DNA of 64,000 nucleotides, from positions 1 through 64,000 of the forward strand of contig JAKSUQ010000001.1 of assembly GCA_024408855.1 (NCBI GenBank), given 5' to 3'. Position 1 is the first letter of the stretch, and each line of letters opens with the position of its first letter. This DNA is from a bacterium. Lineage in GTDB: Bacteria; Cyanobacteriota; Vampirovibrionia; Gastranaerophilales; Gastranaerophilaceae. The notes beneath the pieces were generated by a model. It saw nothing but the letters and a program-made list of their open reading frames with translations, did not search any database and was not told the origin of the DNA. The translations under genes were made by a program, and so were the position numbers. This document shows positions 33,925-42,833 of the stretch, one piece after another.

Positions 33925-34782
33925 TTAATAATCTTTATATTTTAAATAATTCTCATACTCTTCTTCAAAATCTTTGGCACGAAAATAGTCTTCTTTTTCT
34001 TGTTTGGTCATACCTTTTGTCATATCTACAACACATGCTCCGTTTTTCCACACGCCTTTCCCTATAAAAGGGGAACTACATACCGTTCCATCTTTAGGTG
34101 GTGGTGGATTTTTAATTTTTGCAAGTTTTAATTCATTTTCTGCTTTAACGATAGGGTTAGGATTATCATGCCACAATGAATATTCATTATACTTATTAAA
34201 AATGAGCTTATCTAAATCTATCCAAGTTTCTGTTGGGATTTTTACATCAATTCCTTTTTTATAAGAACTTTTACACGTCATTTTTCTGATATATTGTGAG
34301 TTTTCTTTTCTGTAAACTACATTACACAATAAATCTTTATCATTCTGTTTCATTTTTACATCATACGAATCACCATGCTTAAATATCTGTATCGGCAAAT
34401 CCCTATCAATTTCATATTTTCTTATCATTGTAGCTTTCAATGGTATAAATGTTGTCTTTTTTATTCCCAATAAATTTCTATATTCTGATTTGCGCAAAAT
34501 TTTTATAAAAACTCGGCTGTCTTTTTCTCCTATAATTTTTTTCTTTACATCCTCTAATGATAAATTTTCTGTAGAAACTCCGTCAATTTCTGCAATTATG
34601 TCGCCAGGGCATAAAACATTGAACTCACCTTTTCTACTTGGGGAAAATTTTTCAAATATAATCTGATTGTCTGTTTCTTTAAGTACTATACCTATATCAG
34701 CATTGGGAATATCATTCGCATATACAATTAATGCAATACTTAAAAATAAAATTATAAATATTGATACTTTTCTAATAAACAT
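33925..34782 (-). CDS. exported PDZ-domain protein
   Basis: The 285-residue protein has an N-terminal signal or anchor (residues 1-23, FIIILFL-type core ending VYAND). A PDZ domain follows (about 27-100: NADIGIVLKE, then CPGDIIAEIDGVSTENLSLEDV). The C-terminal part includes two cysteines near GTVCSSPFIGKGVWKNGACV that could pair. No protease domain is present. Cell-surface or periplasmic protein binding is inferred. It is transcribed away from the MerR gene on the mobile element. Confidence 0.65.
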   Translation of the reverse strand: MFIRKVSIFIILFLSIALIVYANDIPNADIGIVLKETDNQIIFEKFSPSRKGEFNVLCPGDIIAEIDGVSTENLSLEDVKKKIIGEKDSRVFIKILRKSEYRNLLGIKKTTFIPLKATMIRKYEIDRDLPIQIFKHGDSYDVKMKQNDKDLLCNVVYRKENSQYIRKMTCKSSYKKGIDVKIPTETWIDLDKLIFNKYNEYSLWHDNPNPIVKAENELKLAKIKNPPPPKDGTVCSSPFIGKGVWKNGACVVDMTKGMTKQEKEDYFRAKDFEEEYENYLKYKDY

Positions 34783-34980
34783 TTTTTATTTCTCCCTGTT
34801 AAAAAATATTTACAATCATGTTATTGAAGCCTATATATCTGCCACTTAAGAACAATTCAATTATATATAAATTATAATACCTATGTTTATTGATGTAAAT
34901 AATGTTTAAAATCTCTTAACTTATAATACCTAAATTTAATTGTAATTACCAAATGATTATAATTGAAAGCGAGGTAATTT

Positions 34981-35328
34981 ATGCAACAAATAGAAGCTAG
35001 TGAACCATTTTATCAAATAAGTCAAGCCGCTAAATTATTAGGTATTACAAGTGACAGGTTAAGAACATATGAAGAGGAGGGGTTAATTAAACCTTATAGA
35101 ACTAAACATTCTCAAGACGGCAAAAGATTATTTAGTCAAAATGATATTGAATGGTTAACTATGATTAGAGATTTAATTAAATTAGGTGTTTCTATCCCTG
35201 CAATTCGTATTTTATTAGTTGCAAAATTTCCTGCAAATAATACAAAACTAAAAGAAAAAGATAAAGAAATTATTTCATTGGTAGAACAATTAAAATCTCA
35301 TGTAGTGTATTCTACAACTTTTAAATAA
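34981..35328 (+). CDS. MerR-family transcriptional regulator
   Basis: The 115-residue regulator has an N-terminal MerR winged helix-turn-helix: FYQISQAAKLLGITSDRLRTYEEEGLIKPYRT, then RLFSQNDIEWLTMIRDLIKLGVSIPAIRIL. It ends in a short coiled coil, with no effector domain. GAGG is 7 nt before ATG. The protein may repress or activate the divergent PDZ gene or other element genes. Confidence 0.88.
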   Translation: MQQIEASEPFYQISQAAKLLGITSDRLRTYEEEGLIKPYRTKHSQDGKRLFSQNDIEWLTMIRDLIKLGVSIPAIRILLVAKFPANNTKLKEKDKEIISLVEQLKSHVVYSTTFK

Positions 35329-35330
35329 AT

Positions 35331-35825
35331 TTAGAAAATCCAATTTTCTTTTTCCATAAATTGTTCTAAATTACAACATTCTACATTAAATTTCTTGCAA
35401 ATATAGGCAACTTTTGGTGCATGTTCTTTTATCTCTCCAGTATTTGCATCAAAACCGTCTGTTATTACGACACAAGCAGAATTAATATGCCCTGAGGCAA
35501 TTATAAATGGGTCTGCTTGATATGAGCCAGCTGTAATTGCTTTTTGTGAAATTAATTGTCTAAAATGAGGAACTTTAAACATTTCACTAATAAATTTCAT
35601 CTCATCTTCACTAGCTGGTAGAAATACATCGTTTTTATGCATTTCAGCCCATTTTAATAAATTATCTTTATCTGAACAATTTTGAATTTCGTTATATACT
35701 TCTTTAACTGAAATAATTTCTTTATTGGCAATATAATCGTCGAATTTTTCCCATAAAGATGGGAAACGGTTTCTATAATAATGTTTAAATAATAAAATTA
35801 AGGCACTAGTATCGAATATATACAT
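35331..35825 (-). CDS. PIN-like ribonuclease toxin (DUF4411 type)
   Basis: This 164-residue PIN-like domain protein starts MYIFDTSALILLF, with D5 the first acidic metal ligand. Further acidic residues are in VKEVYNEIQ, QADPFIIASG and VVITDGFD, as in PIN ribonucleases. It overlaps the upstream ImmA/IrrE gene by 1 nt (TAATG). PIN toxins of this type are often paired with an XRE-ImmA/IrrE protein as a toxin-antitoxin module. It may help stabilise the element. Confidence 0.78.
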   Translation of the reverse strand: MYIFDTSALILLFKHYYRNRFPSLWEKFDDYIANKEIISVKEVYNEIQNCSDKDNLLKWAEMHKNDVFLPASEDEMKFISEMFKVPHFRQLISQKAITAGSYQADPFIIASGHINSACVVITDGFDANTGEIKEHAPKVAYICKKFNVECCNLEQFMEKENWIF

Positions 35826-36982
35826 TAGAAAGCACCTCCATAAACGGTTTTTATATAAAAGCTTTCTAATTTACCAAAATTTTTTGCTTTAATACCACTA
35901 TAATCAACGGCTTGTTCAAATGATATAGCACTAGAATTATATTTATCTAGTATTAACTCTACGTATCTCTTACCTAAATATGCTATTTGGCTGTAATAAT
36001 AATGTCCTTTACCACTTGTATTCTTTTGGACAGCTTCTTTCAGTATATTAGCAATTTTGTTGTAATATGCATTAGTAATGATATTTTTGTCCAAAAGCTT
36101 TCTTGCAATAACTTCTTGGCTTACTACAAATTTATTAGCAAGTTGTTCAATAAAAGCTTCATTTATTCTTTTTCCGGCAATCATTTGATTAAATAGTCTA
36201 TTTGGTACTAAAAAATCTCCCGCAAACTTGTTACATACAATTTCAACACTCTTACTATCATTGGGTAAGTGCTCTACATAATCTCTATCTGCCAAATCAA
36301 CATGATTACCCTTTAAAAGTAAATGAGCTAATTCATGAAATAATGTAAAGATTTGTCTATTTTTAGTTGTAGAATTATTAATAAAAATAACTGGATACAT
36401 TTCATCATATAAACAAAAACCACCGACATTATCATCTTTAAAAGCTTCTTTAAATACATATATGCCATTATCAGCAAACGCATTTCTCCACATTTCAAAC
36501 ATATCTTCTCTTGAATTAGTTTCAAATTGTGTCTCAAAAGAAATACCTAAAAGAGCTCTTATTTTTGTTAGTATTGAAGAATCAAACCTATCAATATCTC
36601 CAATTTGTTCAATAAAGTTAATATAATCAGTATTTTGATTTTCTTTCAATTCTTTAAGGTTTTCTTGCATAGATAAACCTTTTCTAAATAAGAAATTTAT
36701 AGTAGGAGATAGTAAATCCAATTCATATTCCGGTATTGTACGGAATGATTTTTTAGGTGTAATTTCCTTTGGAATCTCAGGGAAAAAGAAAATGGCAAGA
36801 GGTCTTTTAAATTTTGAAGCAATTATTTCTAATTGTGTATAAGTTGGAAAGTCTCTGCCATTTTCCCATTCACTATATTTTTTTAAAGATGAAAATGCAC
36901 AAACATCCTCAAGAGAATAACCTGCAGATTCTCTTGCCCAAGATAAAATTTCAGGATTTATTGATGTACATTTTTCAGTCAT
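35825..36982 (-). CDS. XRE-ImmA/IrrE family metallopeptidase
   Basis: The 385-residue protein has an N-terminal helix-turn-helix (residues about 8-65, SWARESAGYSLEDVCAFSSLKKYSEWENG) and a zinc metallopeptidase domain with HELAH (H216, E217, H220) followed by the third ligand region NKFAGDFLVP. ImmA/IrrE proteins cleave repressors to induce mobile elements, or act as antitoxins. The coupled PIN gene favours the second role, while its place on an integrative element allows the first. Confidence 0.85.
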   Translation of the reverse strand: MTEKCTSINPEILSWARESAGYSLEDVCAFSSLKKYSEWENGRDFPTYTQLEIIASKFKRPLAIFFFPEIPKEITPKKSFRTIPEYELDLLSPTINFLFRKGLSMQENLKELKENQNTDYINFIEQIGDIDRFDSSILTKIRALLGISFETQFETNSREDMFEMWRNAFADNGIYVFKEAFKDDNVGGFCLYDEMYPVIFINNSTTKNRQIFTLFHELAHLLLKGNHVDLADRDYVEHLPNDSKSVEIVCNKFAGDFLVPNRLFNQMIAGKRINEAFIEQLANKFVVSQEVIARKLLDKNIITNAYYNKIANILKEAVQKNTSGKGHYYYSQIAYLGKRYVELILDKYNSSAISFEQAVDYSGIKAKNFGKLESFYIKTVYGGAF

Positions 36983-37341
36983 GATTATCTTCTTATTAAA
37001 AGATTATAGCATTCTTTTATAAATTTACCAACATTTATACCTCTCTTAAATAAAACATTTCACGATGAACCGATGAAAGTGCTCAAATGAAATTTTTGAT
37101 TTGGTTTTTTCAGACCGAGAAAAATTCTACAATGGGAAAACTTGTGTCCGTCACCAGAAAACCACAAAATACAGCTATAGGGGCTATATGGGGTGGCTTT
37201 TTAAAATCGTTACAAAACTTATTCAATTTCACAAAATTCGTTATAACTTTTTAATTCAAATTATTTTATTGTGTTGTAAAATGTGTTGTATTTGCTAAAA
37301 AAGTGACTTTTAACAATTTGCTAAAAGTCACTTATATCAAT
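36983..37341. other. right element end, non-coding
   Basis: No supported gene. It carries the direct repeat TGTGTTGTA (37270-37278 and 37282-37290), with AATGTGTTGTATT also near the left end. A hairpin next to the tRNA end closes the region. Confidence 0.4.
37297..37333 (-). terminator. element-encoded terminator for tRNA-fMet
   Basis: On the minus strand AAGTGACTTTTA/TAAAAGTCACTT makes a 12-bp perfect stem with a 9-nt loop and ends in a run of U. It lies 8 nt beyond the tRNA CCA end and is element DNA. It replaces the original terminator displaced to 28011-28038. Confidence 0.8.
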
Positions 37342-37418
<77 letters not shown>

Positions 37419-37442
37419 ACAAATATTTCTTTTTGTGTATTC

Positions 37443-37471
37443 ATTATGTAATGCTGAAAATGAAAAATCAA
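37443..37471 (-). promoter_or_regulatory. tRNA-fMet promoter
   Basis: On the minus strand a -35 TTGATT (37466-37471) and a -10 CATAAT (37443-37448) are separated by 17 bp, about 25 bp before the tRNA 5' end. Confidence 0.55.
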
Positions 37472-37530
37472 GTCTGTTTTTTCAAAAGCTCAAATGTAGC
37501 TAAAATAGATTTGCATTCTGTTTCTTAATT

Positions 37531-37559
37531 TTGCAATTCGAATATAAAAAGTATATATT
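37531..37559 (+). promoter_or_regulatory. candidate promoter of the TpsB-type gene
   Basis: TTGCAA (37531-37536) and TATATT (37554-37559) are spaced by 17 bp. The leader before the chosen start at 37751 would be about 185 nt, unusually long. A start further upstream cannot be excluded. Confidence 0.45.
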
Positions 37560-37750
37560 GTAATATCTAAACTTATTAATGTAGTAGGCTTTACAAATGA
37601 ATAAAATTGAAGTAATATAATTATGTTGCTTAGTATTTCTTAACATATTGTCAATAATTTTTGTTTTCAATTTTTATTTCAAATATAATATTATTGAACA
37701 AAATGCTTATGAAACAACAACCCATTATTAGAATTAGGAAAACTGATATT

Positions 37751-39523
37751 ATGAAAAAAAGACTTAGTTTTTTAGCTGTAATGCTATTTATCGGTGCTTT
37801 AAGCCAAGCTCAGGCTGATCCGTATTCAATGTCGTCTGCGGCAGAACGCAGTACATATGATGCCGGAGTTTTTAACAGAGCTGATCAACTCCAACTTAAT
37901 GATTATCAACTCGAAAGAAGTTATGTTCAAACGTTGGATCAACTTACAAATGACGAAAGAATTTATGACGGTACTGTTGAAGAAGATATCGCAAGAGAAG
38001 GTGTTTTGTACAATCCGCACTTTCTGTTAGAAAGAATCAACTTCGAAGGCAATACGCAAATTCCTGAAGAAGAACTTCACCATCTGGCTTTAGAAGTTCT
38101 TGGAGAAGATATCTTCTTTGATGAATTATTGGAAGTTTGCTCAAAGGTTACGCAATTGTATCACCAAAAGGGTTATTTGACTTCTTATGCAACTGTTCCG
38201 CCTCAAAGAATCGTTGATGGCGTTGCAACAATTAAGATTGTTGAAAGCAAAGTCGGCGACATGAATATCGAGGGTGAGAAATGGACTCGTGAGTGGTATT
38301 TAAAACATATTATTATGGGTAAGGCAGGTTTACGTGAAGGTGATGTATTTAATGCAAAGAACCTCCAAAGAGCTATGAAAGAAATTAACCGTGAAGCGTA
38401 CGTTCAGGTACAAACTGAAGTTGAACGTGAAGCAACAGGTGATGAAAATACAGAAATTACATTGAACGTAAGAGATCGTTTCCCTGTAAGATTTAGTGCA
38501 GCTTATGACGATTATGGTAGAACTTATACCGGTGATCAGAGAGTATCATTCCTTGTCGGTATGCATAATTTAACCGGTTTAGGAGATAAAATCTATGGCG
38601 GTACAACTTTATCATCAGGTGCAACCGGTTGGATGGCAGGATATTCACTTCCTGTATCTTCATACGGAACAAGATTATCCTTTGACTTTTCAGATTCTGA
38701 TATCAAATTGGGCGGACCATTCAAAAGCTCTAACGTAAAAGGTAATGCTCAAAGTTATTTCTTTAAATTAACTCAACCGTTGGTTCAAACTGCAAAATCT
38801 GATTTGTTCTTATATTCAGGTTATGATTTTGTGAAAGCATATACTTCCGCACAGCCAAGCGGTATTCCGAAATGGTATTTGTCAGACTATGAATTGCATG
38901 TATGGCGTACAGGCTTGTATGGTATGACAGATGACAATTATGGTCGTTGGATTGGAAGTTTAGGTGTTGATTTTGGTATGGGCGGTACCGAAAAAACAGG
39001 TAGATCTACTGCCGATACTTCATTCTTTAAATTGACAGCCGGTGCAACTCGTGTACAGAGATTGTTTAAGAGAAGCATGGGTATTGTGAGATTGAATGGT
39101 CAATATTCTCCTAACGAATTATTTGCAGCTGAACAAATGCAGTTAGGCGGACCTTACACATTAAGAGGTTATCAACCGGCTGAAATTATCGGTGATTACG
39201 GTTTCTCCGGAACGGTTGAATACAGAACTCCGCTTCCTTTGTTGGATAAGATTTGGCCTTGGTTGGATGATCGTTTAAGAATAGCAGCATTCTATGACTT
39301 TGGTTGGTTGGGTTCAAACAACAATGCTATGGATTATCCTGCATCATTCTTGCACAGTGCTGGTTTCGGAGCTTATTTCAACTTGACAGACTGGTTAGTA
39401 GCACAGGTTGGTGTCGGCTTCCCATTTGGCGACAAGTATAATGAAAATACTGCAAGATTTTATTTCAGTGTTAACTCTGACTTAGACAGAATTATACCGT
39501 TGAGAAATCCTGAAAAACTATAA
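37751..39523 (+). CDS. POTRA/beta-barrel outer-membrane protein, TpsB (FhaC/ShlB) family
   Basis: The 590-residue protein, from ATG 37751, begins with a signal peptide (MKKRLSFLAVMLFIGALSQAQA). A POTRA_2-type domain (residues about 75-155, LLERINFEGNTQIPEEEL to KIVESKVG) and a second POTRA follow. Then comes a 16-strand-type barrel with LRGY near residue 480, the motif on loop 6 of Omp85/TpsB proteins. It would move a partner polypeptide through the outer membrane, or insert one there. No TpsA-like substrate gene is adjacent. The frame extends upstream to TTG 37661, but that removes the signal-peptide start. Confidence 0.85.
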   Translation: MKKRLSFLAVMLFIGALSQAQADPYSMSSAAERSTYDAGVFNRADQLQLNDYQLERSYVQTLDQLTNDERIYDGTVEEDIAREGVLYNPHFLLERINFEGNTQIPEEELHHLALEVLGEDIFFDELLEVCSKVTQLYHQKGYLTSYATVPPQRIVDGVATIKIVESKVGDMNIEGEKWTREWYLKHIIMGKAGLREGDVFNAKNLQRAMKEINREAYVQVQTEVEREATGDENTEITLNVRDRFPVRFSAAYDDYGRTYTGDQRVSFLVGMHNLTGLGDKIYGGTTLSSGATGWMAGYSLPVSSYGTRLSFDFSDSDIKLGGPFKSSNVKGNAQSYFFKLTQPLVQTAKSDLFLYSGYDFVKAYTSAQPSGIPKWYLSDYELHVWRTGLYGMTDDNYGRWIGSLGVDFGMGGTEKTGRSTADTSFFKLTAGATRVQRLFKRSMGIVRLNGQYSPNELFAAEQMQLGGPYTLRGYQPAEIIGDYGFSGTVEYRTPLPLLDKIWPWLDDRLRIAAFYDFGWLGSNNNAMDYPASFLHSAGFGAYFNLTDWLVAQVGVGFPFGDKYNENTARFYFSVNSDLDRIIPLRNPEKL

Positions 39524-39540
39524 TTTATAGAGTTGAATAA

Positions 39541-39576
39541 AAAAAATAACGGCAATTATTTGCCGTTATTTTTTTT
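39541..39576 (+). terminator. terminator after the TpsB-type gene
   Basis: AAAAAATAACGGCAA with TTGCCGTTATTTTTT gives a perfect stem around a TTAT loop, ending in a T tract, 18 nt after the stop. Confidence 0.9.
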
Positions 39577-39744
39577 ATGATGTAGATAAATTATTTTAAT
39601 TGCAATAATAATCGACATAATAAAAAATAAAAATGATAGCGAGAATAATGTTGTAATCTGTACTACATTAAAAGTAAAATTATAACCGTGAATAGTATAA
39701 AGTACTGTTATCACAATTTTAATAATTTTAGATAATCCAAACTT

Positions 39745-39772
39745 ATTGATTCTAAATTGTTTGTGTTACAAT
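39745..39772 (+). promoter_or_regulatory. promoter of the acetyl-CoA synthetase gene
   Basis: TATTGA (39745-39750) and TACAAT (39767-39772) are spaced by 16 bp. AAAGGA lies about 8 nt before the ATG at 39826. The rest of the 301-bp gap to the TpsB-type gene holds only the terminator above. Confidence 0.55.
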
Positions 39773-39825
39773 ATTTTTGTGGTATATAAGCCGAATCAGG
39801 TTTTAAGAAAGGAAAGGAATCAATA

Positions 39826-41994
39826 ATGAGTAATTTAGACAAAATTATGAAACCAAAATCAATTGCGGTAGTTGGTGCGTCTACTAAAGAACACACAATC
39901 GGTTCAGACATCATGAAAAGACTTCAAGAGTACAAATTCCCTGGAAAGATTTATCCAATCAATCCCAAGGGTGGAGTTATAGAAGGTCTTCAAGCATATA
40001 CTTCTGTATTGGAAGTTCCCGGTGAAGTTGATTTAGCTATCATTGTTGTTAATGCTAAATTCGTACTTGATACAATTGACCAATGTCATGAAAAGGGTAT
40101 CAAAGGTCTTTGTATTATTACTGCGGGCTTTAAAGAAACAGGTGCAGAAGGTGCTGAAGCTGAAAAACAACTTTTAGCTAAGGTTAAAGAATATGGTATG
40201 AGATGTGTAGGGCCTAACTGTTTAGGTGTTGTAAACACTGAACCATCAGTAAAAATGGATGGTTGTTTTGCTGAATCACTTCCTGAACGCGGTCACATCG
40301 GTTTTGTTTCTCAATCAGGTGCTTTAGGCGGCGGTATTTTGAATATATTGAAAGACCTTAACTTAGGTTTTGCTCAATTCATTTCTATCGGTAATCAAGC
40401 TGATGTTAATGCTGAAACTGCTATTGAATATTGGGAAAATGAAGATGACGTTGAACAAATTTTGTTATATATGGAATCAATTGCTAATCCTTCAAACTTT
40501 AGAAAATTAGCAACCAGAATTTCTAAGAAAAAACCTATTTTAGCTTTGAAAGCCGGTAGATCGGCGGCAGGTGCTTCTGCTGCATCATCTCATACAGGTT
40601 CATTAGCAGGTGCTGATAAAGCTGCCAATGCATTGCTTTCTCAATCAGGTGTTATCAGAGAATATTCTTTGAAAAACTTGTTTGCAACAGCTAAAGTTTT
40701 TGCTAACTGCCCTATTCCAAAAGGGGACAGAGTAGCTATTATTACAAATTCAGGTGGTCCTGGTATTATGGCAACTGATGCTGTTTGTGAATATGGTATG
40801 CAAATGGCTAAGATTACTGATGCTACAAAAGAAAAATTAAGAAGTTTCTTACCTTCTGCTGCATCTGTTAAAAACCCAATTGATATGATTGCATCAGCTC
40901 CTATCGAACACTACAAGCAAACATTAGAAACAGTTATTGCTGATGAAAATGTTGATATGATTATGGTTATTTATTTACCATTCTTAGGCTTGAAGGATAT
41001 TGATGTTGCTAAAGCTGTTATGGAAATTAAGGCTCAACATCCTGAAAAACCTGTAATTGGTGTATTTATGACTAAGTCAGAGTTCTTTACAGCATTATCT
41101 GATATGAATGTTAATATGCCATTCTTTATGTATGCAGAAGAAGCAGCTGATGGTTTCAACAGATTGAACCAACAAAGAAAATGGATTGAAAGACCTGAAG
41201 GTAAAATCCCTACTTTTGAAGTTGATTCAAAACGTGCTTCTGAAATCATTACATCTTCAATCAAAGAAGGCAGAGCACAACTTACAACTCGTGAATCAAT
41301 TGATGTATTAGATGCATACGGCATCAGAGTTTGTAAATCAGGTTTTGCAAAATCAGAAGATGAAGCTATCGCAATCGCTGATTCTATCGGATATCCTGTA
41401 GTTATGAAGATGACTTCAAAGACAACTTCACACAAAACTGATGTTGGTGGTGTAAGAGTTAATATTCAATCTGCTGAACAATTGAGAGCAGAATATCAAG
41501 ACCTTATTTCTAAACTTGAAGCAAAAGGTTTGTTAGACGGTTTAGAAGGTGTAATTATTCAAGAAATGGTTAAGGGTTCAAGAGAAATGGTTTGTGGTAT
41601 TGCAACTGATCCTCAATACGGTCCTATGATGATGTTCGGTTTAGGCGGTGTATTTATCGAAGTTCTTAAAGACGTAACATTCAGAATTGCTCCTCTGACT
41701 GATGTTGATGCTGATGAAATGATTAAATCAGTAAAATCATACAAATTGTTAGAAGGTGCAAGAGGAACTACACCGGCTCAAATGAATCAAATCAAGGAAA
41801 CATTATTGAGATTATCTCAATTAGTTCATGACTATCCGTTCATTGATGAATTAGATATTAACCCTTTATTGATTTCTGAAAAATCAGGTGAAGGTATTGC
41901 TGTTGACGGACGTATCAAGGTAAGAATGGAAGAAGCTCAACATGCTCTTTGCGGTCATTCTTGCGAAAACGGCGTTTGCTCTTGCAGTCTGTAA
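39826..41994 (+). CDS. acetate-CoA ligase (ADP-forming), alpha-beta fusion
   Basis: The 722-residue enzyme would convert acetyl-CoA plus ADP and phosphate to acetate and ATP, giving substrate-level ATP in fermentation. The N-terminal CoA-binding domain starts KSIAVVGASTKEHTIG. A succinyl-CoA-ligase-like domain holds VSQSGALGGG and the phosphohistidine in SSHTGSLAG. The C-terminal ATP-grasp half includes YPVVMKMTS and ELDINPLLI. The tail is cysteine-rich (CGHSCENGVCSCSL), which is unusual for the family and might bind metal. It has its own promoter and terminator, and its codon bias suggests high expression. Confidence 0.92.
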   Translation: MSNLDKIMKPKSIAVVGASTKEHTIGSDIMKRLQEYKFPGKIYPINPKGGVIEGLQAYTSVLEVPGEVDLAIIVVNAKFVLDTIDQCHEKGIKGLCIITAGFKETGAEGAEAEKQLLAKVKEYGMRCVGPNCLGVVNTEPSVKMDGCFAESLPERGHIGFVSQSGALGGGILNILKDLNLGFAQFISIGNQADVNAETAIEYWENEDDVEQILLYMESIANPSNFRKLATRISKKKPILALKAGRSAAGASAASSHTGSLAGADKAANALLSQSGVIREYSLKNLFATAKVFANCPIPKGDRVAIITNSGGPGIMATDAVCEYGMQMAKITDATKEKLRSFLPSAASVKNPIDMIASAPIEHYKQTLETVIADENVDMIMVIYLPFLGLKDIDVAKAVMEIKAQHPEKPVIGVFMTKSEFFTALSDMNVNMPFFMYAEEAADGFNRLNQQRKWIERPEGKIPTFEVDSKRASEIITSSIKEGRAQLTTRESIDVLDAYGIRVCKSGFAKSEDEAIAIADSIGYPVVMKMTSKTTSHKTDVGGVRVNIQSAEQLRAEYQDLISKLEAKGLLDGLEGVIIQEMVKGSREMVCGIATDPQYGPMMMFGLGGVFIEVLKDVTFRIAPLTDVDADEMIKSVKSYKLLEGARGTTPAQMNQIKETLLRLSQLVHDYPFIDELDINPLLISEKSGEGIAVDGRIKVRMEEAQHALCGHSCENGVCSCSL

Positions 41995-42014
41995 TATTTG
42001 ACTGATGTAAGTTT

Positions 42015-42051
42015 AAAAGTCGGATAAAGTTTTAACTTTGTCCGACTTTTT
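42015..42051 (+). terminator. terminator after the acetyl-CoA synthetase gene
   Basis: AAAAGTCGGATAAAGT pairs with ACTTTGTCCGACTTTT (one G-U pair), with a short loop and T tract, 20 nt after the stop. Confidence 0.88.
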
Positions 42052-42296
42052 GTATTCCAAACAACTTTTCTCAAATAAATATTTTATCTGCCGATATTTA
42101 ATCAGAAAATGTTAAGCAAAAAATAAGAATTCTTACAGATAGCTGAAAGAATTGTCCTTTAACAATTTCAAAATATTTAAGAAGTTAGATATGGGTATTA
42201 AAGACTTATTTATGAAATTTAACTTAACGGCTCTAAAAATTTATAGGGATGTTGTAAAATAGCCATTCTATCAATTAATCCACATAATTTATAACA
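42052..42296. other. intergenic gap without a gene
   Basis: I see no gene between the terminators of the acetyl-CoA synthetase gene and the small secreted-protein gene. The stretch is AT-rich, with no repeats of note. Confidence 0.4.
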
Positions 42297-42325
42297 AAAA
42301 AACAGGTGCTTTAATTGCACCTGTT
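42297..42325 (-). terminator. terminator of the lysC transcript
   Basis: On the minus strand AACAGGTGC/GCACCTGTT is a 9-bp stem with a 7-nt loop and a U tract, 31 nt downstream of the secreted-protein stop codon. Confidence 0.85.
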
Positions 42326-42356
42326 TTTCCTATAAATATTTAAGAAATCTATTCTC

Positions 42357-42824
42357 TTATTTAGCATATTTAAGAAATACTTGTTGTCTTGTTTGCATCA
42401 TTTCTTCCGTAATTAACAATTTACCGTTAACTTTGCTTATAATCATATATGTTTTCAAGTTATCATTGTCATTCATTGGAGAACGTATAGCTGAAACTTT
42501 ATAAGAACCATTAGGCAGGGCTGTTACGTTAATATTGGTATAAGTGTTTTTATATTTTCTCATTTTTGCAACAGATTGACTAAGTCTTAACTGTTTCATA
42601 TATGTTGCAGTATCAGTAACAGCATTAGCTGTTGTTCCGTCAGGTTTTATAACTTGTCTTATAATTTTAGCATTTGGTGAATACATACTTGGGATTGCTG
42701 TACTGTATGAATTAGCGGCTTTAACGTAATTGTTAAAGAAATTAAGTGCATCCTGTTTTCCGTCAGCTAAAACCGACAATGTAATTGATGTAAATACTAA
42801 AAGTATTCCTAAGAATTTTTTCAT
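42357..42824 (-). CDS. small secreted protein, ABC-toluene/MlaC- or NTF2-like
   Basis: The 155-residue protein has a signal peptide (MKKFLGILLVFTSITLSVLA) and a mature alpha/beta part of about 135 residues. It begins with DALNFFNNYVKAANSYS, reminiscent of NTF2-like or MlaC-type folds, but no motif proves this. AGGAG is 6 nt before ATG, within the end of lysC, so the gene is expressed from the lysC transcript. A functional link with lysine synthesis is not evident. Confidence 0.6.
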   Translation of the reverse strand: MKKFLGILLVFTSITLSVLADGKQDALNFFNNYVKAANSYSTAIPSMYSPNAKIIRQVIKPDGTTANAVTDTATYMKQLRLSQSVAKMRKYKNTYTNINVTALPNGSYKVSAIRSPMNDNDNLKTYMIISKVNGKLLITEEMMQTRQQVFLKYAK

Positions 42825-42833
42825 GTTTTTCTC

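Noticed and set aside
37101-37298. 65-codon frame near the right element end
   Set aside because: No ribosome site, no recognisable family, and low-complexity AT-rich ending; likely chance.
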